DNA of 8,495 nt, taken from contig CAYZEZ010000214.1 in NCBI GenBank assembly GCA_964477295.1, forward strand, positions 1-8,495. The letters run 5' to 3'. The stretch is from CAYZEZ01 sp964477295. Lineage in GTDB: Bacteria > Bacteroidota > Bacteroidia > Bacteroidales > SM23-62. The notes below the pieces were generated by a model that saw nothing but the letters and a program-made list of their open reading frames with translations, searched no databases and had not been told where the DNA came from. Below, one piece after another: positions 1 to 7,435 of this stretch. A program made the position numbers and the translations under genes. Numbering within the stretch: the first letter of the stretch is position 1; every line of letters begins with the position of its first letter.

Positions 1-2193
1 ATGACCTCTTTTGCTCTGAGTAACGAATTGAGCAAGTTTGAAGAAGTTGAGGAGGTTACAAGAGTATTGCTCGGGAGTCCCAAAAGAGTCAGTTACCTTG
101 ATAATCACTTTTCTGCCGAAAGATTCTTCTACGCCGATCCCAACTTTTTCAGAATATTCAATATCCCTTTGATTAAAGGCGATCCTGATCAGGTACTGAA
201 AGATCCCTTAACCATCGTGATAACTCAGGAAACAGCTGAGAAATATTTTGGTAATGCCGACCCGCTGGGTAAAAAGCTGGAACTGGATAATGGATGGTTA
301 TTTACCATTACAGGGGTATCTGAGAATGTGCCGGAAAATTCACATTTCCATTTTGATTACCTGGCTGCCCTAAAAGGAGTCGCTGATAAAACAGGTTATT
401 CAACCTGGACAGAGCAACCTGCTTCCACCTATATCCTGGCAAAGGAACCGGCTGACAAGAAAATGATCGAAAAAAAATTGCAAAAACTGGTTGTAGATTA
501 TGTGGTTCCTGAAATTGAAAAAATGAGTGGCCGGAAATTTACAGAAACAGCCGGCGAAAACTTTTTTTCTTATTATTTGCAGCCACTCCAGGACATTCAT
601 TTTACCCCCGAATTACATGGTCAGTTTGAAGCCGGCACAAACAAGGGATATATCTATCTCTTTACCTTAATTTCACTGGTCATACTCGTGGTGGCATGCG
701 TGAACTATATGAACCTTTCCACTGCACGCTCGGCTACAAGAGCCCGGGAGGTAGGATTAAGAAAGGTGGTTGGTGCTACCCGGAAGCAGATCATTATACA
801 GTTTATGACTGAATCCGTATTGTTCGCTTTTATTGCCCTTTTCCTTTCGTTCGTCATTCTCGAATTAATGATCCGGCCATTCAACAGGTTTTCAGGGATG
901 GACCTTGATATTTTCTACCTGGATACCTGGTACCTTATTCCGTCGCTTTTTCTTGGTGCATTTGTAATTGGACTGTTCTCAGGGAGTTACCCTTCATTCT
1001 ATCTGTCGTCTTTCAATGTATTAAGTGTCATGAAGAGAAAGCAATTTGAAGGAATGAGGAATACTTCTTTTCGAGGATTGCTTGTGCTGTCGCAGTTTAC
1101 AATATCGATCGTCCTGGCCATTTGCAGTATGATCATTATTGAGCAGGTAAAGTTCTTCCAGAAGACCAACCTTGGTTTTAACCAGCATAACCTTCTGGTT
1201 ATTCAGCGCACATATGCCCTGAACGAAAAGAAAGAAAAATTCAAGGAGATAATTAATAAACATCCTCAGATCATCAGTTCTGGCATTACCCTTTCAATGC
1301 CATGGAGAGAAACCAACAGGTATACATTTTATTTACCCGAAAAGAAGGATGATATACAGGTGATGACATACTGGCCCTGTGATTACGATTTTATTGAGAC
1401 CATGCAAATGTACCTGGTTGACGGAAAGGGATTGGATCCGGAATCAGATTTTAATTGTTGCAATGTACTTATCAATGAAACCGCAGCCCGTGAACTTAGT
1501 CTGAAAAAACCTGTAGGGCAAAAAATTCGCCAGATCAACCTGTACGGGAAAGAAATGGAATATGTCGTAGCAGGCGTGATAAGGGATTTTCACTTCGCGT
1601 CATTCCATGAAAAGATTGAACCGGTTATCATTTCACCTTTGGATGAAAATCTTCATGTACAATACCTGGCAGTCAGAATGACCGGGAAAGATATTCCTGG
1701 TACTATGGATTATATTAAAAAAGTGTGGGCCAAGTTTGTCCCTGATCAGCCTTTTGATTCATATTTCCTCGATAAGGACCTGGATAATTTGTACCAGGAA
1801 GAAAAAACAACCGCACAGATCTTTACCATATTTACTTTCCTCTCCATCCTGATTGCTGCATTGGGCCTCTTTGGACTTGCCAGCCACAGTGCCGAACAGC
1901 GTACCCGTGAAATTGGTATCCGGAAGGCCATGGGAGCCTCCATTCGAAGGATAATAATCATGCTGTCTGCACAGTTTACCCGCTGGGTGTTGTGGGCAAG
2001 CCTGCTGGCCTTTCCGATCGCATACTTCGGGATGAGATTCTGGCTGGGACGGTATGTGTACCATATCAAAATAGGAGGCCAGCTATTTCTGTATGCAGCC
2101 ATCATAGCCATTATTATCGCTGTTTCAACCGTTAGCTTCCAGGCTATCCGGTCTGCAAGGGCAAACCCGGTTGAGGCACTTCAATATGAATAA
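1..2193 (+). CDS. ABC transporter permease, duplicated MacB_PCD/FtsX type (5' truncated by window edge)
   Basis: This is an inner-membrane permease of the MacB/FtsX superfamily; such proteins work with a separate ATPase and move periplasmic or envelope substrates by mechanotransmission. The visible 730 residues align with the next gene at an offset of about 75 (KGDPDQVL at 59-66 here, KGDPDEVL at 134-141 there). The first transmembrane helix and true start therefore lie before the window, and the ATG at position 1 is probably internal. What remains is a periplasmic MacB_PCD-like domain (about 1-210), a helix at 217-238 followed by the cytoplasmic coupling motif AREVGLRKVVGATR (248-261), helices near 268-290, 311-335 and 360-381, a second periplasmic domain (about 385-600), a helix at 606-627, a second coupling motif EQRTREIGIRKAMGAS (632-647), and two final helices (661-679, 693-714). 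The C-terminus (NPVEALQYE) is typical of the family. Substrate cannot be told. It probably sits in an operon with the following paralogue. Confidence 0.93.
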   Translation: MTSFALSNELSKFEEVEEVTRVLLGSPKRVSYLDNHFSAERFFYADPNFFRIFNIPLIKGDPDQVLKDPLTIVITQETAEKYFGNADPLGKKLELDNGWLFTITGVSENVPENSHFHFDYLAALKGVADKTGYSTWTEQPASTYILAKEPADKKMIEKKLQKLVVDYVVPEIEKMSGRKFTETAGENFFSYYLQPLQDIHFTPELHGQFEAGTNKGYIYLFTLISLVILVVACVNYMNLSTARSATRAREVGLRKVVGATRKQIIIQFMTESVLFAFIALFLSFVILELMIRPFNRFSGMDLDIFYLDTWYLIPSLFLGAFVIGLFSGSYPSFYLSSFNVLSVMKRKQFEGMRNTSFRGLLVLSQFTISIVLAICSMIIIEQVKFFQKTNLGFNQHNLLVIQRTYALNEKKEKFKEIINKHPQIISSGITLSMPWRETNRYTFYLPEKKDDIQVMTYWPCDYDFIETMQMYLVDGKGLDPESDFNCCNVLINETAARELSLKKPVGQKIRQINLYGKEMEYVVAGVIRDFHFASFHEKIEPVIISPLDENLHVQYLAVRMTGKDIPGTMDYIKKVWAKFVPDQPFDSYFLDKDLDNLYQEEKTTAQIFTIFTFLSILIAALGLFGLASHSAEQRTREIGIRKAMGASIRRIIIMLSAQFTRWVLWASLLAFPIAYFGMRFWLGRYVYHIKIGGQLFLYAAIIAIIIAVSTVSFQAIRSARANPVEALQYE

Positions 2194-2197
2194 TTTG

Positions 2198-2205
2198 TAT
2201 CTTTG
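2198..2205 (+). promoter_or_regulatory. Candidate Bacteroidota -7 promoter element (TATCTTTG)
   Basis: The octamer TATCTTTG fits the Bacteroidota sigma-ABfr -7 consensus TAnnTTTG exactly and lies in the 40-bp gap between the two permeases, about 28 bp before the second start codon. Transcription from it would give a leader of roughly 20 nt. The weak point is the upstream element: the nearest TTG (2171-2173) is 24 bp away, longer than the usual spacing of about 17-20. It may be an internal promoter for the second permease alone, or a chance match in A/T-rich DNA. Confidence 0.35.
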
Positions 2206-2233
2206 ATTATCTAACTTCTATTAATCATCTTTA

Positions 2234-4666
2234 ATGTTCAAAAGCTTTTTCATCGTTGCCTTCAGGAATATTCTCAGGCAGAAAGCCTATGCAGTTATAA
2301 ATATCCTGGGACTTGCCATTGGACTGGCATGCAGCATACTTATAGTATTATTCGTTTCACATGAACTTAGCTATGATAAATTTCATGAGAAAGGAGACAG
2401 GATATACCGGCTTTATTTGGATGGCAAGATTGGCGAGCAGGAATTAAAAGGAGCCTGGACAGCAGTCCCAATAGCTCCTGCTTTCATGGAAGAATTCCCT
2501 GAACTTGAAGCTGCCTGCAGGATGGAAAGATGGAGTGAGATAATTGTACGTTATGAGGATAAAATATTCCATGAGGACAATGTTTTATTTGCAGATTCAA
2601 CTTTCTTCAATATTTTTTCATTCAACCTTCTCAAGGGGGATCCGGATGAAGTATTGAGGGAGCCAAATACGGTTGTTATCTCAGATGAGATGGCTAAAAA
2701 GTATTTTGGGAATGATGAACCAATCGGTAAAGTCTTGAAGTTTTATGCCGATACCACACATTACCGGGTAAGTGGCGTTATGGAGAAGATGCCTGAAAAC
2801 AGCCACATATATGGTGATTTCATTGTTTCTTATTACAGTATTCCCTGGAAGATAAACAGGACGGAATGGACAAGCAATAACCTGTTTACCTATTTTCTGA
2901 TGAAAGAAGGAACTTCCGCTGAAGCCCTGCAGGAAAAGATCGATCCGGTTTTACGAAAATACGTGGGTCCTGAAATTGAAGTCTTTCTGGGAATAAGCCT
3001 GGATGAATGGATTGCGCAAGGAAACCGCTATGGATTGGTTCTTCAACCGCTGTATGATATCCACTTGAATACGGAAATAGAAGGTGGCATGAAACCTGTC
3101 AATGATATTAAATATATATACCTGTTTTCATTAATAGCGGTCTTTATCCTGGTGATTGCGTCTATAAACTTTATGAACCTGGCCACTGCCAGATCTGCAC
3201 AGCGCTCCCGGGAGGTGGGAATGAGAAAAGTAGTTGGATCCGGAAGAAACTTGTTGATCAGGCAGTTTCTTACAGAATCACTGATTATGGCCTTTCTTTC
3301 ACTCATTGTTGCCATCGTTCTTGTTGAACTTTTAATCACTCCTTATAACGACCTTATCAGGCTTAACCTGTCGCTTGACTATTTCGGTCAATGGTATACG
3401 GTACCTGCATTGGTTGGTCTTGCCCTGTTGGTTGGACTTGTCTCGGGAAGTTATCCTGCTTTCATGCTGTCATCGTTCAAACCTGTTTCTGTATTAACCG
3501 GCAAACTCCAGGCAGGTGTCAAAAGCGGATGGCTGAGGCGGATACTGGTTGTCATTCAATTTGTTATTTCTGTATTTATCATTATTGGAACCATCGTTAT
3601 TTATCAGCAGTTAAGTTATATGCTGAATAAAGACCTTGGATTCTATAAAGAACAACTGGTCGTAATTCAACAATTCCATGACGTTGGTATTGATCACATT
3701 TTTACTTTTAAGGAGGAAATATCTAAAATACCCGGAGTTGTATCTTCCGCCAGTTCTACTATGGTACCGGGACATACAAACAACAATAATGGATATATGA
3801 TCGAAGGCAGGTCTACCGACGCCACCGTGCTGATGAATACCAACTGGGTCGATTTTGATTTTATCGAGACGTATGGTATTGATCTGGAAGAAGGAAGATT
3901 TTTCACTTTCGGGATGGCTTCTGATAGCAGTGCTGTGGTTATCAACCAATCTGCCGTCAGGTCCTTTAACCTGACTGAACCCCTGGAGACAAGAATAATC
4001 AAACCTACCGACGACGGAACTCTACAATATTTTCCTGTTATTGGAGTGGTTAATGATTTTCATTATATGTCATTGCATACCGAGATACAACCGTTTATTT
4101 TCCTCCTGAGGCCATCTGATTGGGACTGGATACCCTACTTAACCATTCGGATTGATCCTCAAAATGTTAAATCTACCATGAGGGATATTGAGAATGTATG
4201 GAATGATTTTACGAATGGTCAGCCCATCCAGTATTTTTTTATGGATGACGATTTTGCCTCCCGTTATATAGAAGAAGAAAGAACAAGGACCATTTTTACG
4301 ATATTTGCCATTCTTGCCTTATTTATTGCTGCGTTGGGATTGTTTGGAATGTCGGCTTTTACCACCGAACAGCGTACGAAAGAAATTGGTGTGCGCAAGG
4401 TTATGGGTGCCAGTATTTCCAGGATTGTTCTGCTGATCAGCAGGGAGACCATCTTCCTGGTAGGGATTGCCACGATAATTGCCTGTCCGATAGCCTTTTA
4501 TTTCAGCCGAAACTGGCTAAATGATTTTGCATTCCGGATTGACCTGGGTATTTTACCATTCATTCTTGCATTCCTGTTCGCAGTTATTCTGGCTATAATT
4601 ACGGTCAGTTTCCAGACCATTTCAGCCGCTTTAAGAAATCCGGCAGATTCGTTAAGGCATGAATAG
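2234..4666 (+). CDS. ABC transporter permease, duplicated MacB_PCD/FtsX type
   Basis: This complete 810-residue inner-membrane permease is a paralogue of the preceding gene. It has the N-terminal signature RNILRQKAYAVINILGLAIG (11-30) leading through helix 1 (about 18-42) into ELSYDKFHEKGDRIYRL. A periplasmic MacB_PCD-like domain (about 43-290) follows. Next come helices at about 293-315, 345-369, 390-411 and 436-457, a second periplasmic domain (about 460-680), and helices at 686-708, 735-758 and 771-796, giving eight in all. Coupling motifs SREVGMRKVVGSGR (325-338) and EQRTKEIGVRKVMGAS (712-727) follow the first FtsX helix of each half. The ATG at 2234 is chosen because the conserved family N-terminus begins there; no Shine-Dalgarno is present, normal for Bacteroidota. 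It starts 40 bp after the previous stop and has a candidate -7 element in that gap. No ATP-binding domain is fused, so an ATPase encoded elsewhere is required. The TAG stop overlaps a heptad repeat tract. Substrate is unknown. Confidence 0.95.
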   Translation: MFKSFFIVAFRNILRQKAYAVINILGLAIGLACSILIVLFVSHELSYDKFHEKGDRIYRLYLDGKIGEQELKGAWTAVPIAPAFMEEFPELEAACRMERWSEIIVRYEDKIFHEDNVLFADSTFFNIFSFNLLKGDPDEVLREPNTVVISDEMAKKYFGNDEPIGKVLKFYADTTHYRVSGVMEKMPENSHIYGDFIVSYYSIPWKINRTEWTSNNLFTYFLMKEGTSAEALQEKIDPVLRKYVGPEIEVFLGISLDEWIAQGNRYGLVLQPLYDIHLNTEIEGGMKPVNDIKYIYLFSLIAVFILVIASINFMNLATARSAQRSREVGMRKVVGSGRNLLIRQFLTESLIMAFLSLIVAIVLVELLITPYNDLIRLNLSLDYFGQWYTVPALVGLALLVGLVSGSYPAFMLSSFKPVSVLTGKLQAGVKSGWLRRILVVIQFVISVFIIIGTIVIYQQLSYMLNKDLGFYKEQLVVIQQFHDVGIDHIFTFKEEISKIPGVVSSASSTMVPGHTNNNNGYMIEGRSTDATVLMNTNWVDFDFIETYGIDLEEGRFFTFGMASDSSAVVINQSAVRSFNLTEPLETRIIKPTDDGTLQYFPVIGVVNDFHYMSLHTEIQPFIFLLRPSDWDWIPYLTIRIDPQNVKSTMRDIENVWNDFTNGQPIQYFFMDDDFASRYIEEERTRTIFTIFAILALFIAALGLFGMSAFTTEQRTKEIGVRKVMGASISRIVLLISRETIFLVGIATIIACPIAFYFSRNWLNDFAFRIDLGILPFILAFLFAVILAIITVSFQTISAALRNPADSLRHE

Positions 4667-4714
4667 TGACGGGTGACGGGTGACGAGTGACGTGTGATGC
4701 GAAGAACGAAGAAC
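4666..4714 (+). repeat. Compound heptanucleotide tandem repeat, 7 units
   Basis: Seven contiguous 7-bp units occupy 49 bp: GTGACGG, GTGACGG, GTGACGA, GTGACGT, GTGATGC, GAAGAAC, GAAGAAC. Two different unit sequences are joined without loss of the 7-bp phase. The first base of unit 1 is the G of the upstream permease's TAG stop codon, and the tract ends 5 bp before the stop codon of the convergent PLD gene. It therefore makes up nearly all of the 53-bp gap between the two gene ends. No inverted repeat or U-tract typical of an intrinsic terminator is seen. Its function is unknown. Confidence 0.85.
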
Positions 4715-4719
4715 AAGAC

Positions 4720-7218
4720 TCATTCCAACAATAGCTTCCTTCTGAAAATGCCTTCATCATGCCTTATTTCCAGGATATAAATTCCATTATAATGACTGGA
4801 TAACTGTACCTGGTTATAGCCCGGCGATACAGCAATTCGCACAGATTCAACCAGCTGCCCGGTGATGGAATACAGATTCATTTGTCCAGATAAATATTTG
4901 TTGGTCTTATTGGTTATCAAAAGCTGGTTCAATACAGGATTATGATAAACCTCCAGCTCGTTCTGTCGAATATTTGTTTCTATTCCAATCACTTCTTTTA
5001 CGTTGATCACAAGGTTGGCCGAATCGCAGAAACCGGAATTTGCCACCAGGCAAACTTTGTAAATGATTGTATCCAGATATGCAAATTCAGGATCAGGAAT
5101 GTAAGTGATCACACCATTGGCATCTATTGAAGCAGTGCCATGGAATGGGCCGGAAAGGGCAGAAACGTTTACTGCACCGGGCAGGTCATCGTTATCCAGT
5201 ACGTTATATGTGAGGGTATCGCCCTGATCCATGGTGGTAAAATCGTTGTTAGTTACCGGGAGATCGGCTATGACTTCTCCTTCTTTAAACCGTTCCACGA
5301 ACTCCTGGTAATAGATATTGGCGATCTCCTGGTTATGAATGATCAGGGTGTTTTCATCATTTCTTGTATCTGCCCCTGAACTCCAGTTATGACAGCCTGT
5401 TAATACCAGCGGATCGGCTTCGGGATAACCTTGATCTACGATCAGGGTCTTGTGATGCAGTGTTCCGGATCCGTTATAATCCCTGAAATTTTCACCCAGC
5501 TCCTGGAATATTTCCAGTACATTCGAATAATCGCTCTGACCTTTCGAATTGACAACTACCTTCGCTGTCGCCCCTTTATCTGCCATGTCGGTGACCGCAT
5601 AGGCCAGTGCCGTCCGTGTATTCAGCATCGTGTTCACATATACCTCATGGTCTGCAGTCCGGATGGCCGCTTCTATCTGGCTGTTTGTACCATCAGTGGG
5701 ACTGAAATAACTTTCCACACGGGAACCGCCTATGATAAATTCATGGGGAGTGTTGTTGGCCTTTGCAGGACCGAACTTTGCATTTTCAAGGTCAGGTTGA
5801 AGGCCTGAGCTTCCAAACATCTCTTCAAATTCCAGCCGGTACGTTTTCGCCAGGCTCTGGTCCTGTATGATGATCACATTATTGGGATCCGTATTGATCT
5901 GCCCCTCGGTAAAATTAGTTGAACCGGTCCAGACCAGGGGATCATCCGGATCGGGAGAGTTTGCATCAAATACAATAAATTTGTTGTGCATGATCCCGAT
6001 GCCCGCGTCATAATTTTCTTCGGGGCTTACGATCTTTCCAATGGCCGCATCCAGGCCAGCCCACCCGTCATTGTCAGCCATGTTCATATCGTAGACTATC
6101 CTGATCTCGACGCCCCTGCCGTATGCAGCATTGAGCGCAGCTGTAATATCAGAAATCTCTGAGACATTATAATTATATATGGTGAAATCGATAGTGTACT
6201 TTGCCCTGTTAATATAGGCGATCACGGTATCGTCGATGGCTTCGAATAATTGCACTGCATACCCCCCGGTCGAAACGCTGTTATCGACACTCCGGTTGAA
6301 GTAAACCTTCATGTCTCCACTGGAGGCTGATTGGGTAATGAAAACCTCGGTAGCAGAGAATGCCGTATCATCCTCAAATACGGAGTAAGCCTTGATATAT
6401 ATTAACTCCGCAGGATCCCTGCCGGTAAGGTTGATTGTATGATCTGTTGTATCCCCGTTTCCTGTAAGGACACCAAGTTCAAATGCCCTTGTATTACCAT
6501 AAAGTAGCTCAGTTGAACCTTCCGTATTTGTTGTCCAGCTTAGTTCAAATCCTGTCTGTGACAGGTTGTCCATGGCAATAGCAGAAGTAAAATAGATGCT
6601 GGTGGAAGGCATAAGATCTTCAATTCCTCTTGCAAGCAATTGATAGGCATCTTTGTACTGAGAAACAATTCCGATCAGGGTAACCGACTGGTTGGGAATA
6701 ATTTCCCCGATTAAGGGACTACTCGAATGAACGTACAATTGAAATTCCTGTTCATCAGCAGAAGGCATAAGTTCACCGCTGGAAAAAAGTTTTCCACCAT
6801 CATCTCCGAATGTTACATCATCAATTGCCACAAGCATCCCCTCGTATTGATCCGAAAGTTCCGAAGGGGTTAGTTTTACAGGTTCAGGCAGCGTATTGCC
6901 GCTGGAATGGATTTCCCAGCTGGCAACGGGATCTATCTCCAGCAGGTTACTGTAATTTTTAAGTGTACCTGTAAGGGTTACACTGTCCCCCCTGGAAACA
7001 GCTTCTCCAAAATCATAACTGAAGATGGCAATACCGCCTGTAAGGTCCTGCATATACCTGACTCCAACATTGGCTACTGTATCGCAGGTTACATAACCAG
7101 TGATAGTAACAACTGACCCGAGAGCCTTCGTTCTTGCCTCCGAAATATCAATAACCTGTGCAATGGTCAATCCGCTTAATGCGAAGCCGGCCAGAAATAG
7201 CAGTAAAAATCTTTTCAT
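4720..7218 (-). CDS. Secreted phospholipase D (HKD) superfamily protein with T9SS C-terminal sorting domain
   Basis: This 832-residue protein is predicted to be surface-exposed or secreted. Residues 1-20 form a signal peptide (MKRFLLLFLAGFALSGLTIA), probably cleaved before Q21. Residues about 22-205 look like one or two OB-fold/DUF5689-like modules (VTITGYVTCD, VRYMQDLTGGIAIF, SVTLTGTLKNY, SVTLIGIVSQY). Residues about 208-297 are fibronectin-III-like. Two HKD half-sites follow: H411-x-K413-x4-D418 with GSTNF (432-436), and H588-x-K590-x4-D595 with GCHNW (608-612). Both catalytic motifs are intact. Residues about 652-742 resemble an Ig/cadherin-like module (VLDNDDLPG, Cys723 and Cys731). Residues about 751-832 are a T9SS type A sorting domain with a degenerate YHNPV motif and SITGQLV, NGIYILEI and RRKLLLE. 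HKD enzymes hydrolyse phosphodiesters, either lipids or nucleic acids; an OB-like N-terminus would suit a nuclease, but this is inference. The ATG at 7218 is fixed by the signal peptide. It has no Shine-Dalgarno, and the 42 bp upstream are very A/T-rich. It lies co-directionally downstream of the TonB receptor gene, across the heptad array. Confidence 0.93.
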   Translation of the reverse strand: MKRFLLLFLAGFALSGLTIAQVIDISEARTKALGSVVTITGYVTCDTVANVGVRYMQDLTGGIAIFSYDFGEAVSRGDSVTLTGTLKNYSNLLEIDPVASWEIHSSGNTLPEPVKLTPSELSDQYEGMLVAIDDVTFGDDGGKLFSSGELMPSADEQEFQLYVHSSSPLIGEIIPNQSVTLIGIVSQYKDAYQLLARGIEDLMPSTSIYFTSAIAMDNLSQTGFELSWTTNTEGSTELLYGNTRAFELGVLTGNGDTTDHTINLTGRDPAELIYIKAYSVFEDDTAFSATEVFITQSASSGDMKVYFNRSVDNSVSTGGYAVQLFEAIDDTVIAYINRAKYTIDFTIYNYNVSEISDITAALNAAYGRGVEIRIVYDMNMADNDGWAGLDAAIGKIVSPEENYDAGIGIMHNKFIVFDANSPDPDDPLVWTGSTNFTEGQINTDPNNVIIIQDQSLAKTYRLEFEEMFGSSGLQPDLENAKFGPAKANNTPHEFIIGGSRVESYFSPTDGTNSQIEAAIRTADHEVYVNTMLNTRTALAYAVTDMADKGATAKVVVNSKGQSDYSNVLEIFQELGENFRDYNGSGTLHHKTLIVDQGYPEADPLVLTGCHNWSSGADTRNDENTLIIHNQEIANIYYQEFVERFKEGEVIADLPVTNNDFTTMDQGDTLTYNVLDNDDLPGAVNVSALSGPFHGTASIDANGVITYIPDPEFAYLDTIIYKVCLVANSGFCDSANLVINVKEVIGIETNIRQNELEVYHNPVLNQLLITNKTNKYLSGQMNLYSITGQLVESVRIAVSPGYNQVQLSSHYNGIYILEIRHDEGIFRRKLLLE

Positions 7219-7260
7219 TGTATTTTATTTATGTTTAGATATTAATTTCAATTTCATTAA

Positions 7261-7435
7261 AACCTGTAACATGCAACCTGCAACCTGTAACCTGCAACCT
7301 GTAACCTGCAACCTGTAACATGCAACCTGCAACCTGTAACCTGCAACCTGTAACCTGTAACCTGCAACCTGTAACCTGCAATCTGCAACCTGTAACCTGC
7401 AACATGCAACCTGCAACCTGTAACCTGCAACCTCT
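7261..7435. repeat. Heptanucleotide tandem array, 25 units of AACCTGY
   Basis: Exactly 25 uninterrupted 7-bp units span 175 bp with no indel. Read on the plus strand, there are 10 AACCTGT, 10 AACCTGC, three AACATGC (units 2, 9 and 21), one AATCTGC (unit 18) and one AACCTCT (unit 25). T- and C-ending units mostly alternate, so a 14-bp period overlies the 7-bp one. Units 1-6 (7261-7302) are repeated exactly as units 8-13 (7310-7351), which suggests block duplication. The array fills most of the 215-bp gap between the TonB receptor stop and the PLD start; the remainder (7219-7260) is A/T-rich leader. Its last two bases fall in the receptor's TAG stop codon. On the minus strand the units read as GGTTACA/GGTTGCA and contain no stop codon in any frame, so a spurious ORF with an RLQVAGY-like repeat appears there. 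7 bp is far too short for a CRISPR. Function is unknown. Confidence 0.97.

Noticed and set aside
1746..2111. Overlapping minus-strand ORFs of 121 and 101 codons opposite the first permease
   Set aside because: They are antisense shadows of the conserved FtsX C-terminal region, with no start context or recognisable motifs.
4667..4719. Intrinsic bidirectional terminator between the convergent genes
   Set aside because: No inverted repeat or flanking T-run is visible; the gap is almost wholly heptad repeat.
4942..5808. Three plus-strand ORFs (62, 79 and 125 codons) opposite the PLD gene
   Set aside because: They lie entirely antisense within a well-supported coding gene with recognisable domains and show no family features of their own.
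7219..7260. Promoter for the PLD gene in the A/T-rich leader (minus-strand TTG at 7251-7249, then TAAATAAA at 7231-7224)
   Set aside because: Spacing of 17 bp is acceptable, but the downstream element does not match TAnnTTTG at its key last three bases, and the region is so A/T-rich that partial matches are expected.
7225..7416. Minus-strand 63-codon ORF with repeating RLQVAGY-like peptide
   Set aside because: It begins at a TTG inside the heptad array and its peptide is simply the translation of the repeat; no independent start signal or homology.
7261..7435. CRISPR array
   Set aside because: The repeating unit is 7 bp with no spacers, and no cas genes are present in the window.
7261..7435. 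G-quadruplex or telomere-like function of the GGTTACA/GGTTGCA strand
   Set aside because: Only GG pairs separated by 5-nt loops are present, which predicts at best a weak two-tetrad structure; the resemblance to telomeric repeats is superficial.
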